In this document: one piece after another, positions 17,800 through 27,245 of the stretch
How the letters are laid out: the number at the start of each line of letters is the position of its first letter
Numbering within the stretch: the stretch's first letter is position 1
Origin: Accumulibacter sp.
Lineage (GTDB): Bacteria > Pseudomonadota > Gammaproteobacteria > Burkholderiales > Rhodocyclaceae
Assembly: GCF_023806565.1 (NCBI RefSeq)
Contig: NZ_JAMTDV010000139.1
Coordinates: 1 to 57,384, forward strand
Direction of reading: 5' to 3'
Length of the DNA stretch: 57,384 bases
Notes under the pieces: model-generated
Databases searched by the model: none
The model's input: the letters and a program-made list of their open reading frames with translations, nothing else
Told to the model about the DNA's origin: nothing
Position numbers and translations under genes: made by a program

Positions 17800-18579
17800 T
17801 CAGCCGAAGCGCCCCGTGATGTAGTCCTCGGTCTGCTGGCATCTCGGTTTGACGAACACTTCATTGGTCCTGCCGAACTCGATCAGTTCGCCAACGTACA
17901 TGAACGCCGTGTAGTCCGAGATGCGCGCGGCCTGCTGCATGTTGTGGGTGACGATCGCGATCGTGTAATCGGACTTCAGTTCGTTGATCAACTCCTCGAT
18001 CTTGGCCGTGGACAGCGGATCGAGTGCGGACGTCGGTTCATCGAGCAAGACGATTTCCGGCTTCACGGCGATCGTGCGCGCGATGCACAGACGCTGCTGC
18101 TGCCCACCCGAGAGCGAGAGGCCGCTCTGCTGCAGCTTGTTCCGCGTCTCTTCCCAGAGCGCCGCCTTGCGCAGTGCCCACTCGACGCGCAGGTCCATCT
18201 CGGATTTGGACAAGCGCTCGTAAAGACGTACGCCGAAGGCGATGTTTTCGTAAATGCTCATCGGGAAAGGCGTGGGCTTCTGAAAAACCATGCCGATCTT
18301 GGCGCGCACCAGGTTCACATCCTGTTTTCTGTCGAGCAGGTTACGGCCATGGAAGAGCACCTGTCCTTCCGCGCGCTGCCCCGGATAGAGGTCGTACATG
18401 CGGTTGAACGTGCGCAGCAGAGTGGATTTGCCGCAACCAGAGGGGCCGATGAACGCCGTGACCTTGCTTTTCGCGATGTCCAGCGACACATTGCTCAGAC
18501 CGCGGAAATCGCCGTAATAGAAACTCAGGTCGCGGACCGCAAGAATGTTTTCGTCGACGGTTTGTGGCAGGTCGGACAT
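17800..18579 (-). CDS. pstB: Phosphate ABC transporter ATP-binding protein PstB
   Basis: A 259-residue ABC ATPase energising high-affinity phosphate import. Motifs in order: Walker [15 protein letters not shown]-loop [17 protein letters not shown], signature [16 protein letters not shown], Walker [15 protein letters not shown], and the switch His in [13 protein letters not shown]. The start at 18579 has a CGGAG upstream; the longer frame to 18630 overlaps pstA without homology. It lies 13 bases downstream of pstA in the pst operon. Confidence 0.96.
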   Translation of the reverse strand: MSDLPQTVDENILAVRDLSFYYGDFRGLSNVSLDIAKSKVTAFIGPSGCGKSTLLRTFNRMYDLYPGQRAEGQVLFHGRNLLDRKQDVNLVRAKIGMVFQKPTPFPMSIYENIAFGVRLYERLSKSEMDLRVEWALRKAALWEETRNKLQQSGLSLSGGQQQRLCIARTIAVKPEIVLLDEPTSALDPLSTAKIEELINELKSDYTIAIVTHNMQQAARISDYTAFMYVGELIEFGRTNEVFVKPRCQQTEDYITGRFG

Positions 18580-18592
18580 ATGGACTCCGGAA

Positions 18593-19435
18593 TCATTCTG
18601 AGGATCTCTTGCGAAACAGGACGCGTGCAAGCACGTTGATCGTGAGGACCATGAGCGCGATCAGCAGCGCACCGCCCCAGGCCAGGCTGACCCAGTTGTC
18701 GTACGGACTCATGGCAAACTGGAAAATCACCACCGGCAGATTCCCCATCGGCTGCGACATGTCGATACTGAAAAACTGGTTGTTCAAGGCAGTAAACAAC
18801 AAGGGGGCGGTCTCGCCCGTGATCCGGGCGATCGCCAGCAGAATGCCGGTCACCACTCCCGCCTTGACCGCAGGCAGGGTAACTTTCAACGATACCTGCC
18901 AGTGCGGTGCGCCCACTGCGAATGCCGCTTCGCGCAGGCTGCCGGGAACCAGCAGCAGCATGTTCTCGGTGGTTCGCACCACTACCGGGATCGCGATCAG
19001 CGACAGTGCCAGCGACCCCGCCCAGCCGGAAAAGCCACCGCAGGTGACCACGGCCAGGGCATAGACAAAAAGGCCGACGACGATCGACGGCGCCGACAGC
19101 ATGATGTCGGTAACGAACCGGGTGGCAGCAGCGAAACGTGATCTGCCACCGAACTCGGCCAGATATACGCCAGCGAGAATGCCGACCGGGGTGGACACCG
19201 CGCTCGTCACGCCAACGATCAGCAGACTGCCGACGATGGCGTTGCGCAGTCCACCGCCTTCGCTTCCCGGCGCCGGCGTATCCCGCGTGAAGAAATCCCA
19301 GTTCAGCGCAGAAAAACCATTATAAATCAGCGTCCATAAAATCCACAGCAAGGCCAGCAGACCGAAAAGCATCGCTGCCATCGACAGGCCGACACCGATA
19401 CGATTGGTCAGCACGCGACGGGAATACAGATTCAT
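18593..19435 (-). CDS. pstA: Phosphate ABC transporter permease PstA
   Basis: A 280-residue inner-membrane permease with about six hydrophobic helices, the second half of the phosphate channel. The EAA-type cytoplasmic loop that docks on PstB is visible in [20 protein letters not shown], followed by [14 protein letters not shown], a PstA hallmark. The start at 19435 is 26 bases after the pstC stop; the longer open frame upstream is antisense-like shadow over pstC and is not coding. Confidence 0.94.
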   Translation of the reverse strand: MNLYSRRVLTNRIGVGLSMAAMLFGLLALLWILWTLIYNGFSALNWDFFTRDTPAPGSEGGGLRNAIVGSLLIVGVTSAVSTPVGILAGVYLAEFGGRSRFAAATRFVTDIMLSAPSIVVGLFVYALAVVTCGGFSGWAGSLALSLIAIPVVVRTTENMLLLVPGSLREAAFAVGAPHWQVSLKVTLPAVKAGVVTGILLAIARITGETAPLLFTALNNQFFSIDMSQPMGNLPVVIFQFAMSPYDNWVSLAWGGALLIALMVLTINVLARVLFRKRSSE

Positions 19436-19461
19436 CGTAGGGCTCCGAAGTGCATTCGCTC

Positions 19462-20457
19462 TCACTGAGTGCCTCGTTTGGCATTGCCTCGCCGGATCAG
19501 CCAGCGGGAAATCGCCAGCACGATGAAGGTGATGACGAAGAGAATCAGGCCGAGAGCGAACAGGGCGGAGATGTACAGGCCGGGACTGGCTTCCCCGAAT
19601 TCGTTGGCCAGCGTCGATGCGATCGAGGTACCCGGCGCAAACAGGCTGCCGACGATGCGGTTGGCGTTGCCGATGACGAAAGTGACGGCCATCGTTTCCC
19701 CGAGCGCGCGGCCCAATCCAAGCATGATGCCGCCAATGACGCCGACGCGGGTGTAAGGCAGGACGACGCAGGTCACGACTTCCCAGGTCGTGCAACCGAT
19801 TCCGTAAGCCGACTCCTTGAGCTGTGGCGGCACGGTTTCGAAAACGTCGCGCATGACCGAGGCCACGAAAGGAATCACCATCAGCGACAGCACCAGGCCG
19901 GCGGTGAGAATGCCGACGCCGATCGGCGGACCGGCAAACCATCGGCCAATTCCGGGAACCCCGCCGAGAACCGCCTGCAGATGGGGCTGCACATGTTTGG
20001 CGAACAGCGGCGCAAACACGAACAGGCCCCAGATGCCGTAAATGATCGAGGGCACTCCGGCCAGCAGCTCGATCGCCGTGCCCAAGGGACGGCGCATCCA
20101 GGCCGGGCAGGTTTCGGTAAGGAACAGCGCGATACCAAAGCTGACCGGCACGGCGATGACCAGCGCGATGAACGAGGTAACGACCGTGCCATAGATCGCG
20201 CTGAGCGCGCCGAAATTTTCCTCCGGCGCATTCCAGACGCTGCTCCACAGGAAGGCCATGCCGAATTGCCCGAACGCCGGCCTCGCTTCCACTGCCAGGG
20301 CAATCAGGATTCCGGCGAGAGCGGCCAGCACGATCAGGGCGAAGAGCAGGGTCACCCGATGAAAGACCGTATCCTGCCACTTGAACTCGCTGACGCGCCG
20401 CGCCTGGCGCGCCTGGAATTCGATCGGACCCGCATTGCCGTTCATCACTGCGCTCAT
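19462..20457 (-). CDS. pstC: Phosphate ABC transporter permease PstC
   Basis: A 331-residue permease with about six to seven membrane helices. Family features are [36 protein letters not shown], the EAA loop [20 protein letters not shown] and [18 protein letters not shown]. The start at 20457 has AGGGG upstream and matches the family; the frame extends to 20523 but over a stretch rich in Arg and without homology. It is the second gene after pstS, 71 bases downstream of it. Confidence 0.94.
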   Translation of the reverse strand: MSAVMNGNAGPIEFQARQARRVSEFKWQDTVFHRVTLLFALIVLAALAGILIALAVEARPAFGQFGMAFLWSSVWNAPEENFGALSAIYGTVVTSFIALVIAVPVSFGIALFLTETCPAWMRRPLGTAIELLAGVPSIIYGIWGLFVFAPLFAKHVQPHLQAVLGGVPGIGRWFAGPPIGVGILTAGLVLSLMVIPFVASVMRDVFETVPPQLKESAYGIGCTTWEVVTCVVLPYTRVGVIGGIMLGLGRALGETMAVTFVIGNANRIVGSLFAPGTSIASTLANEFGEASPGLYISALFALGLILFVITFIVLAISRWLIRRGNAKRGTQ

Positions 20458-20528
20458 TGGATCACCCCTGAATGGCAAGTACACGCTGCGGAGCCTTCGA
20501 CAGCAACGGCGAGGCCACCGCAAGCAAG

Positions 20529-21545
20529 CTAGCGGATGGCTTTCATCTCGGTTTCGACCATCCTCACCACACCCGCAGGCAGCGGCACGAAGCCGAGTTC
20601 CTCGGCCATCGTCTGGCCATTGTTCAGAGCCCAGGCAAAGAAATCGACGACTCCCTTCTGCTTGCCCGGATCGCTGCCCTTGCCGTAGACCAGGACGTAG
20701 GTGGCACTGGTAATTGGCCAGGCATCCTTGCCCGTCTGATCGAGAAGATCGGGAGCCATTCCCTTGACCTTGAAGTTGGCTCCTGCGGCGGCCGCCTCGA
20801 CAGCCGTCTGGGTCGGCACGATGTAGTTGCCCGCCCTGTTCTTCAGTGCCACGAAGCGCATGTTGTTCTTGCTGGCATCGGCGATGTCGACATAGCCGAT
20901 GGCGCCGGAAATCTTCTGTACGTTGGCGGCGACGCCAGGATTACCCTTGCCGCCGACCCCGTTGGCGGGCCAGTTCACCGTGTTGCCGGTGCCGACCTCA
21001 TTCCTGAACGACGCCGACTGTCGGGCCAGGTAGTTCGAAAAAACGTAGGTGGTTCCGGACCCGTCGGAACGGAAGGCGACGGTGATGGCCAGGTCGGGCA
21101 GCTTCAGGCCGGGATTCTGCGCGGCGATGAGCGGATCGTTCCACTTCCTGATTGCGCCGCGGAAGATGTCGGCAGCCGTGGGCCCGTCGAGCTTCAGCTT
21201 GCCGGAGTCTACCCCGGGGACGTTGCCCACGATGGTCACGCCACCCATGACCGTCGGGAATTGCACGAGACCGGCAGCGTCGAGATCGGCCTCGCTGAGG
21301 GGAGCATCGGTACCACCGAAATCGACGGTTTTCGCCTTGATCTGCTTGACGCCGCCGGAAGAACCGATGCCCTGGTAGTTCACCTGGTTCTTCGTGACGG
21401 CCTTGTAGGCTTCGGCCCACTTGGTGTACACGGCGTAGGGAAAAGTGGCGCCGGCGCCGGTGATGTCGGCGGCACGCGCGACAATGCTCAGGAAGACGGC
21501 TGCGGCGAAAGCGCACAGCCGCGGAACGGAAGGATGGATTCGCAT
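20529..21545 (-). CDS. pstS: Periplasmic phosphate-binding protein PstS
   Basis: A 338-residue secreted binding protein delivering phosphate to PstCA. A signal peptide (cleavage near VARAAD) is followed by the mature start [20 protein letters not shown]. The phosphate-binding residues lie in [23 protein letters not shown] and [13 protein letters not shown]. The ATG at 21545 has GGAG upstream. It is encoded 131 bases after phoU2 on the same strand; no PHO-box-like site was found in that gap, so transcription probably starts ahead of phoU2. Confidence 0.96.
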   Translation of the reverse strand: MRIHPSVPRLCAFAAAVFLSIVARAADITGAGATFPYAVYTKWAEAYKAVTKNQVNYQGIGSSGGVKQIKAKTVDFGGTDAPLSEADLDAAGLVQFPTVMGGVTIVGNVPGVDSGKLKLDGPTAADIFRGAIRKWNDPLIAAQNPGLKLPDLAITVAFRSDGSGTTYVFSNYLARQSASFRNEVGTGNTVNWPANGVGGKGNPGVAANVQKISGAIGYVDIADASKNNMRFVALKNRAGNYIVPTQTAVEAAAAGANFKVKGMAPDLLDQTGKDAWPITSATYVLVYGKGSDPGKQKGVVDFFAWALNNGQTMAEELGFVPLPAGVVRMVETEMKAIR

Positions 21546-21676
21546 GAGGGATCTCCGGACTGACTCTTTTCAGTAGGCGGGCGACATGCCCAATTTGTTG
21601 ATCATTGGACGCTGCGGCTGGCGCAGCGGGCAGTTCGCGGCGAGCATCCGCGCCTGCGGCGGCCGAGGGGAACGGA

Positions 21677-22369
21677 TCAGGCGCCCTCCTCCGGCTTTGC
21701 CACCGTGTGCCGAATGTCGATGCCGCTGACAATGTAGACGACGTCTTCGGCAATGTTGGTCGCGTGGTCCCCGACGCGCTCGATCGCCTTGGCGATCCAG
21801 ATGATGTCGAGCGCTTCGCTGACCGTGCGCGAGTCTTCCATCATGTAGGTGACGAGTTGCCGGAGAATCGCGTTGAAAGCCTGATCGACCGCGCTGTCCG
21901 CGCCGATCACCTGACGCGCTGCATCGACGTCCCTGCGGGCGAGAGCGTCGAGCGCCGCGCGCAGCATCTCGGTGGCCAGCTGCGCCTCTTGATCGAGGTC
22001 CGGCAAGCGCGGGATACGCGGTTCGCCGGCGAGACGCCGCAAGCGCGACATGTTGGCGATTTGCACCGCCTTGTCACCGATCCGTTCGAGGTCGGTGACA
22101 ATCCGCAGGATCGCGAGAATCAGGCGCAAGTCTCCGGCAGCCGGCTGCCGCCGGGCGATCAGCCGGGTACATTCCTCGTCGATACCCACTTCGCAGGCAT
22201 CGACCTCGCGGTCGTTGCGCATGACTTCGTTCATTCGTTCGAGGTTGCCCGTGTGGAACGCGATGATCGCACCCAGCACCTGCCTCTCGACGAGAGCACC
22301 CATTTCCAGGATGCGATTGCGGATTTCTTCGAGTTCCAGGTCGAACTGTCTGCTGAGGTGGTGAGTCAT
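21677..22369 (-). CDS. phoU: Phosphate-signalling protein PhoU (copy 2)
   Basis: A 230-residue PhoU paralogue with the same two-bundle design (MTHHLSRQFDLELEEIRNRI, EVGIDEECTRLIARRQP, DLERIGDKAVQIANMS, AIERVGDHATNIAEDVVY). Its position is unusual: it precedes pstS instead of following pstB. The start at 22369 is chosen by comparison with copy 1; an in-frame start at 22420 would add an unrelated hydrophobic stretch covering the predicted promoter. Divergence between the copies is concentrated in the loop around residues 120-140 and at the C-terminus, so distinct roles are possible. Confidence 0.94.
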   Translation of the reverse strand: MTHHLSRQFDLELEEIRNRILEMGALVERQVLGAIIAFHTGNLERMNEVMRNDREVDACEVGIDEECTRLIARRQPAAGDLRLILAILRIVTDLERIGDKAVQIANMSRLRRLAGEPRIPRLPDLDQEAQLATEMLRAALDALARRDVDAARQVIGADSAVDQAFNAILRQLVTYMMEDSRTVSEALDIIWIAKAIERVGDHATNIAEDVVYIVSGIDIRHTVAKPEEGA

Positions 22370-22404
22370 GAAATTCGTGTTGGCGAATGGAACGGACGCC
22401 AACA

Positions 22405-22438
22405 AGAATAGGCACGCCATGTTTCGGGAAGATGACGG
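22405..22438 (-). promoter_or_regulatory. PHO-box-like promoter of phoU2-pstSCAB
   Basis: Minus-strand heptamers CCGTCAT and CCGAAAC, separated by CTTC (plus 22421-22438), are followed after exactly ten bases by TATTCT (plus 22405-22410). The second heptamer is weak against consensus, but spacing and several bases are identical to the site before phoU1 (shared GTCATCTT, AAC-AT and TAT-CT). The -10 lies 36 bases before the phoU2 start. Confidence 0.45.
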
Positions 22439-22536
22439 AACAAGCGCCGCCGAAGCGGGCGGGCACCGGCAAGGCTCGGATGGAGCACTGCGGCCGCCAT
22501 CACAGGTCGGCAGTAGCGTGCCGGACGCAGCAAGAG

Positions 22537-22558
22537 CAACCCCGCCGAAGCGGGGTTG
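22537..22558 (-). terminator. Probable terminator of the second PEP-CTERM gene
   Basis: CAACCCCGC (22537-22545) and GCGGGGTTG (22550-22558) form a nine-bp GC-rich stem with a CGAA tetraloop, 22 bases past the stop codon of the PEP-CTERM gene. The following minus-strand sequence (CTCTTGCTGCG) is only weakly T-rich. Confidence 0.55.
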
Positions 22559-22579
22559 TGTGGTTGAAGTTCGCTGCAG

Positions 22580-23509
22580 CTACGCCTGCCGCCGGCACCG
22601 CAGGCGAAGGCCGCCCAATCCGATGGCGCAAAGCAGCAGGGAGGCCGGCTCCGGCACAACGGCGAAAGTGGCGGGAAGCCAGGGGCCCAGGTTGTTGCTG
22701 TGCGGCGCCATCGGCGGGTCGTACCGCTCGTCGAGTGCGCCGAGCGTGTACTCTCCGCCCGAAGAAGCACCGACGGCGATCAGGTTGTACACCCGGACCG
22801 TGTCCTGCGCCGGAAAAGTGAAGCCCGACGAAAGCTGCGAAAGATGAAGCGGGGAGGGATGAAGCACGCCGGGAATATCGAAACGGGCAAACAGGTCGCC
22901 CGTGGCGTTGCCGTCGATCAGCTGGCCGCTCGAATCGAATACGAACTGCAGCGCACCACCCAGGGCAATGTCCGGCAAACCGTCCGAGGGGAAGCTGTCG
23001 GGCCCGACCGTGACCGCCCCGGCCACGGCCTGCCGGAGATCGGCGCTGAGGAGCGGTCCCGACGACGGATTGCGAGTGACGTCGTAGAAGAAACCGGTGA
23101 CCTGCAAGGAAGCAATGTTGCCGGCGTTTACCGACCAGGTAGAAGGACCATCGAAGCGCAAACCAGGGTCCGCCGGATTGCCCGCCAGCGGCAGCACCGC
23201 GATGCTGCCCGCGGCCGCCGGCATCGCGTTGCCGAAAGCATGCGAAAACACACCGCCGCCGCTTGGATCGATCAGCGGCATGCTGCTCAGCGAACTCGGA
23301 TGATACAGAATGGCATCCAGCAGAACGTCGTCTGAAGGAAAGACCGGTGCCAGCAGCGGCTTGAAATTCGAGAACGTGAGGCCGTCGACCTGGACCGTGC
23401 CGCCACCCAGCAGGTCCGCGAGAGAAGGGGTAGCGGCGGTGGCCGGTACCGCCGTGTACAAGCAAGCGCACATGGCCGCCGCCCATGCAATGGGTCGAAC
23501 AGTACACAT
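22580..23509 (-). CDS. PEP-CTERM sorting-domain protein (secreted, unknown role)
   Basis: A 309-residue secreted protein with a signal peptide (cleavage near ATAA-TP) and a Gly/Ser/Asp-rich beta-type body without recognised domain. It ends in the PEP-CTERM tag VPEPASLLLCAIGLGGL with the basic end RLRCRRQA. The ATG at 23509 has AGGAGG eight bases upstream, which decides the start; the frame stays open to 23590. It is a single-gene unit between the pho locus and the copper island, with its own promoter and stem-loop. Like the gene at 8.3-9.1 kb it would need an exosortase encoded elsewhere. Confidence 0.86.
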   Translation of the reverse strand: MCTVRPIAWAAAMCACLYTAVPATAATPSLADLLGGGTVQVDGLTFSNFKPLLAPVFPSDDVLLDAILYHPSSLSSMPLIDPSGGGVFSHAFGNAMPAAAGSIAVLPLAGNPADPGLRFDGPSTWSVNAGNIASLQVTGFFYDVTRNPSSGPLLSADLRQAVAGAVTVGPDSFPSDGLPDIALGGALQFVFDSSGQLIDGNATGDLFARFDIPGVLHPSPLHLSQLSSGFTFPAQDTVRVYNLIAVGASSGGEYTLGALDERYDPPMAPHSNNLGPWLPATFAVVPEPASLLLCAIGLGGLRLRCRRQA

Positions 23510-23592
23510 AACATGATCCTCCTGAAGTCCGCTGCCGTGACGATCCACCGAGAAAGGAACAGGGGCAGGAAACCCGAGCACACGCCGCAAGT

Positions 23593-23622
23593 ATAGTAGG
23601 TTCCACGTTCAGCCGGAGTCAA
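23593..23622 (-). promoter_or_regulatory. Predicted sigma-70 promoter of the PEP-CTERM gene
   Basis: Minus-strand TTGACT (plus 23617-23622) and TACTAT (23593-23598) are separated by 18 bases, about 85 bases before the start codon. The rest of the gap up to the sensor-kinase gene (to 23858) holds nothing recognisable and marks the left edge of the copper island. Confidence 0.45.
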
Positions 23623-23858
23623 TCAGTTTATTCCGGTGAGCACTGCAGACGCCGAAACGTCGATCCACCTCTGGCTCGCCCGGATCGGCGCCAACGGAGC
23701 ATCCCAATGGCGCCACCGGGAACTCGCGTAGCCAATGCGCGCGGGGGAAGCACCCCGACTCCGCTACACGCGTGCTTGTCACCTTGCACGCGGCGTTCCC
23801 GCGCCGAACAGCAAGAAGGCGCCGCGAGTCGCTGCCAGACCACGGTTGTATCGCCTCC

Positions 23859-25232
23859 TCACTCGTACGCCGGCAGCCTGAGTTCGAAGACTGTCAGGCC
23901 GTCGCTGGAGGAGACTGTGGCGTCGCCCCCATGCGCGCGCATGATCGAGCGCGTGATCGCCAATCCCAGTCCCGCGCCTTCGGAATTCCTCTGTCGTGAC
24001 GGGTCGGCCCGGTAGAAACGGTCGAACAGCCGTGGGAGATGTTCCGGGGGAATGGTGACGCCAGTGTTGGTAACCTCGACTTTCGCAAGTCCATTGGAGC
24101 AGGTCAAGGCCACCTCCACACGTCCGCCTTTCGGAGTATGCCGGAAAGCGTTTGAAAGAAGGTTTCCCATGGCTCGCCGCAGCATCAACCTATCCCCTGG
24201 AACCTCTGCTCGTCCCCTCACGGACAGCTCGACACAATTCTCTTCGGAGACGGCCTCATAGAATTCCAGAAGGCCATCGGCCTCTCTGCGCAGATCAACC
24301 GCCTCCGTGGCGGCCACAACGAGATCGTTCTCAGCCTTTGCGAGGAAGAGCATGTCGGCCACTGTCCGCGAGAGCCTCTCGAATTCTTCGGCGTTTGAGG
24401 CCAAGACGTCCCGATATTCGTCGCTTGTCCGAGCCATCGAGAGTGTCACCTGTGTCTGGGTAAGGAGGTTGCTCAGCGGAGTGCGCAACTCGTGGGCCAG
24501 ATCCGAAGAGAACTCCGATAGCCTTCGGAACGACTCTTCGAGCCTCTCAAACATCTCGTTGAGGGTTCGGGCGACCTCAGCCAACTCATCGGGAAAGGCT
24601 TCAGCGCGCAGCCTGCGGTCCAGGCGGTCGGCTGTGATCTCTGCGGCGTCCCGGCAGATGTCACGCAGGGGTGCGAGTCCCTGGCGGGCTGCAGCCCAGC
24701 CGAGCAACCCGCTGGCCACAGCCGCGAGCGCCACGACGCTCCACAGGATTTCATCAAAGGAGCGCATAAAGTGCTCGTGAACGTCCAGTTCGGTGGAAAC
24801 TGCCACAATCGCCGGGCCCGATGGCCCCGGAACCTTTGTGGCCAGTCCGCGGAAAGAGTGTCCCTCGGCGTCCACCCATTTCAAGGGGCGATACGCCGGA
24901 TGCCTCCCCGCCATTTTCAGTTCGGCCGGAAATTTGGCGTCGCCATACGAGTAGATCTTCGCGCCGTCCGCGTCCCAGACCTCCACGGCTAATCCGTGGT
25001 GTCCAACAAGAGCCGCCTCCAGACGTGGGCGTAGAGTGACCACGTCCGCATCGCCCAGGGCGCGTCCCACGAGTCTGATTTTTCCGCTGAGCAGTTCGGC
25101 ATCCATTTCCTCGAAATGGCGCTCAACAAGGGACCCCACCACGAATCCGAGGGCCAGCAAAACCGAGGTCGATACCAACGCGAAAAGGAATGTCAGTCGA
25201 AGCGTGACGGACTTTCCCTCGAACGGCGTCAA
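23859..25232 (-). CDS. cusS: Heavy-metal sensor histidine kinase (CusS type)
   Basis: A 457-residue inner-membrane sensor kinase of the CusS/IrlS family that would detect periplasmic copper or silver. The first membrane helix (about 12-33), a periplasmic sensor loop (about 35-160) and the second helix (about 162-182) are followed by a HAMP linker. Then come HisKA with H247 ([15 protein letters not shown]) and HATPase boxes [20 protein letters not shown] and [13 protein letters not shown]. The TTG start at 25232 overlaps the stop of the regulator gene by four bases, so the pair is coupled. The orientation is opposite to the resistance genes it presumably controls. Confidence 0.88.
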   Translation of the reverse strand: MTPFEGKSVTLRLTFLFALVSTSVLLALGFVVGSLVERHFEEMDAELLSGKIRLVGRALGDADVVTLRPRLEAALVGHHGLAVEVWDADGAKIYSYGDAKFPAELKMAGRHPAYRPLKWVDAEGHSFRGLATKVPGPSGPAIVAVSTELDVHEHFMRSFDEILWSVVALAAVASGLLGWAAARQGLAPLRDICRDAAEITADRLDRRLRAEAFPDELAEVARTLNEMFERLEESFRRLSEFSSDLAHELRTPLSNLLTQTQVTLSMARTSDEYRDVLASNAEEFERLSRTVADMLFLAKAENDLVVAATEAVDLRREADGLLEFYEAVSEENCVELSVRGRAEVPGDRLMLRRAMGNLLSNAFRHTPKGGRVEVALTCSNGLAKVEVTNTGVTIPPEHLPRLFDRFYRADPSRQRNSEGAGLGLAITRSIMRAHGGDATVSSSDGLTVFELRLPAYE

Positions 25233-25909
25233 TTCCCTTCGTCCTCGATTACGTAGCCCATGCCTCGAGCCGTCCGGATCAGTTTGGGCTCGAAACCGTC
25301 GTCCACCTTTGAGCGCAGGCGCCGGACCGCCACTTCGATGACGTTGGTGTCGCTGTCGAAATTCATGTCCCAGACCTGCGAGGCGATGAGCGAGCGAGGA
25401 AGCACTTCTCCCCGCCGGCGCAGCAGCAGTTCCAGCAACGAAAATTCCTTGCTGGTGAGGTCGATCTTCTTTCCCCCACGCGTCACCCTGCGGCGGCGCA
25501 AATCAAGCTCGAGATCGGCGACAGACAGGACTTCCTCCTCGCGCGCCTTCGAACCCCGGCGCAGCAGGGTGCGCACCCGGGCGAGCAATTCGGCGAAGGC
25601 GAACGGCTTGACGAGATAGTCGTCGGCGCCGAGATCGAGTCCCTTGACCCGGTCGTCTACAGAATCGCGGGCGGTCAGGAACAGCACTGGCATGTCCTTG
25701 CCGGCCTTGCGGACGCCCTGGAGCACCCGCCAGCCGTCGATACCCGGAAGCGTGACGTCCAGGACGGCCAAATCGTAGGCCTCGGTGAGAGCCAAATGCA
25801 ACCCGTCCAGGCCGTCACGGGCCAGATCCACGACAAAGCCCGCCTCCGTAAGTCCCTGTCTGAGATAATCGCCTGTCTTGGTCTCGTCTTCCACGACCAG
25901 TATCTTCAC
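25229..25909 (-). CDS. cusR: Heavy-metal response regulator (CusR/CopR type)
   Basis: A 226-residue OmpR-family activator. The receiver domain has the VVEDE acidic cluster, phospho-acceptor D51 (AVLDVTLPG) and the LVKPFAF Lys. The winged helix shows [15 protein letters not shown], the [21 protein letters not shown] recognition region and ends GMGYVIED, as in CusR/CopR/CzcR. The GTG at 25909 with GGGAG upstream gives the canonical N-terminus (VKILVVEDE); upstream in-frame codons are not conserved. It is transcribed divergently from the cytochrome c gene, with a copy of the island's 20-nt motif between them. Confidence 0.91.
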   Translation of the reverse strand: MKILVVEDETKTGDYLRQGLTEAGFVVDLARDGLDGLHLALTEAYDLAVLDVTLPGIDGWRVLQGVRKAGKDMPVLFLTARDSVDDRVKGLDLGADDYLVKPFAFAELLARVRTLLRRGSKAREEEVLSVADLELDLRRRRVTRGGKKIDLTSKEFSLLELLLRRRGEVLPRSLIASQVWDMNFDSDTNVIEVAVRRLRSKVDDGFEPKLIRTARGMGYVIEDEGN

Positions 25910-25980
25910 GCTTTTCTCCCGAATTTCGCACTGGCCCATTGTGCGCCGGCTGCCTGCTTCCGATGCAGATCCTTACCGAA

Positions 25981-26000
25981 ATGTAATTCCGCCGTCAGCC
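25981..26000 (+). promoter_or_regulatory. Island motif copy 1 (candidate metal-regulator site)
   Basis: ATGTAATTCCGCCGTCAGCC lies in the divergent promoter region between the cusR-type gene and the cytochrome c gene. Seventeen of 20 bases match copy 2 at 26695. The halves GTAAT and GTCAG recall heavy-metal regulator boxes, but binding by the neighbouring CusR-type protein is an inference. Confidence 0.5.
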
Positions 26001-26056
26001 TTTCGTTATGTGCGACGGGTCAGAATCCGGCCGGACAATCCCCGGAAGTCCCACCC

Positions 26057-26686
26057 ATGAAACGAATCCTGCTCGGTGCGCTCGGTGCCGTTGTTCTCGC
26101 GGCCGTCTCGGCGATGGCCGCCGTCAGCCTCGGCCTCATTCCCTTCTCGGCCGACGAGCCCCATTCGGAGGCCGTCCGCTCCCTGATCGTTTTCGCCAGG
26201 GAGAGATCCATCGCGATGGCTGCTGTCGGCGTCACCATCCCCGACGACCTCGCCTCGCCCGAACGGATCCGCCGCGGGGCCGGCAACTACGAGGCCATGT
26301 GCGCGGGCTGCCACCTCTCGCCGGGCGCCGCGGACACGGAAATCCGCAAGGGCCTCTACCCGCAGCCAACTAACCTCTCAACGAAGGCCGAAGGCCAAGC
26401 CGTCGAGGCTGCGGACGCCAGGCGCTTCCAGATCGTCAAACACGGTGTCAAGGGCTCCGGCATGCCGGCCTGGTCAAAGGGCGGCATGGACGACGGCGCG
26501 ATATGGGATCTGGTGGCGTTTGTGCGCGTCCTCCCCGACACGTCGCCAGCGGGCTACCGCGCCTTGGTGGAGGTCAGCGACGGCCACTCGCACGCGGGCA
26601 TGGAAGGAATGGGTCACGAACATGGGCAGCACGACCACGGCGCCCATCCCCACGCGCATGCGGGGCACGACCACCATGGACATTGA
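26057..26686 (+). CDS. Class I cytochrome c with His-rich C-terminal tail
   Basis: A 209-residue periplasmic or membrane-anchored c-type cytochrome. An N-terminal signal/anchor helix (about 4-28) precedes a single heme site CAGCH (C82, C85, H86) and a likely axial Met in GSGMPAWS (about 155). The final 35 residues are dominated by His, Met and Gly (for example GHEHGQHDHGAHPHAHAGHD), a plausible metal-binding tail. The fold is the small cytochrome c domain seen in many copper-resistance loci. It opens the plus-strand island, divergent from the sensor-regulator pair. Confidence 0.82.
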   Translation: MKRILLGALGAVVLAAVSAMAAVSLGLIPFSADEPHSEAVRSLIVFARERSIAMAAVGVTIPDDLASPERIRRGAGNYEAMCAGCHLSPGAADTEIRKGLYPQPTNLSTKAEGQAVEAADARRFQIVKHGVKGSGMPAWSKGGMDDGAIWDLVAFVRVLPDTSPAGYRALVEVSDGHSHAGMEGMGHEHGQHDHGAHPHAHAGHDHHGH

Positions 26687-26694
26687 TTACACGA

Positions 26695-26714
26695 ATGTAA
26701 TCCGGCGGTCAGCC
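26695..26714 (+). promoter_or_regulatory. Island motif copy 2 (candidate metal-regulator site)
   Basis: ATGTAATCCGGCGGTCAGCC starts nine bases after the cytochrome c stop codon and 76 bases before the DUF411 gene. It matches copy 1 at 17 of 20 positions and has the same orientation relative to the downstream gene. Confidence 0.5.
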
Positions 26715-26770
26715 TCCCGTAGGAATTGGAAAGCCAAACTGCCGACATCCGAAACGACAGGAGCGACGCC

Positions 26771-27220
26771 ATGAACCGATTCGCCAAAACCCTCCGACCA
26801 CTCTTGCTGCCCCTCGCCCTGGCCGCCCCGGGCTTCGCCTTGGCCGACGCCGCGGTCCGCGTCGAGGTCTTCAAGAGCCCCTATTGTGGCTGCTGCGAGA
26901 GGTGGGTTGAGCAGATGCGCAGGAACGGCTTCGAGGTCGTCACCAAGGACGTCCAGGACGTTCCGGCCGCCCGTAGGGCTGTCGGCATGCCCGACCGCTA
27001 CGGCTCGTGCCACACCGCCAAGATCGCCGGCTACGCCATCGAGGGCCATGTGCCGGCCGAGGACGTGCGGCGACTCCTCCGGGAGAACCCCAAGGTCGTC
27101 GGCCTGTCGGGCCCGGGCATGCCACAGGGTTCCCCCGGTATGGAGACCGTCACGCCCAAACCCTACGACACGCTGCTCGTCCGCGCAGACGGTGGCTACG
27201 AAACCTTCGCCAAACACTGA
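26771..27220 (+). CDS. DUF411 periplasmic metal-binding protein
   Basis: A 149-residue exported protein. The signal peptide (residues 1 to about 25, ending FALADA) precedes the DUF411 core, a thioredoxin-like small domain with the Cys cluster KSPYCGCCERW. The conserved YGSCHTAKIAGYAIEGHVPA and GLSGPGMPQGSPGME segments follow. DUF411 proteins are recurrent members of copper-resistance loci and are thought to bind Cu(I). The start at 26771 has AGGAG upstream; an earlier in-frame ATG (26726) would cover the regulatory region. Confidence 0.88.
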   Translation: MNRFAKTLRPLLLPLALAAPGFALADAAVRVEVFKSPYCGCCERWVEQMRRNGFEVVTKDVQDVPAARRAVGMPDRYGSCHTAKIAGYAIEGHVPAEDVRRLLRENPKVVGLSGPGMPQGSPGMETVTPKPYDTLLVRADGGYETFAKH

Positions 27221-27245
27221 CCGAAAGAGAATCCGCGATGAACCT

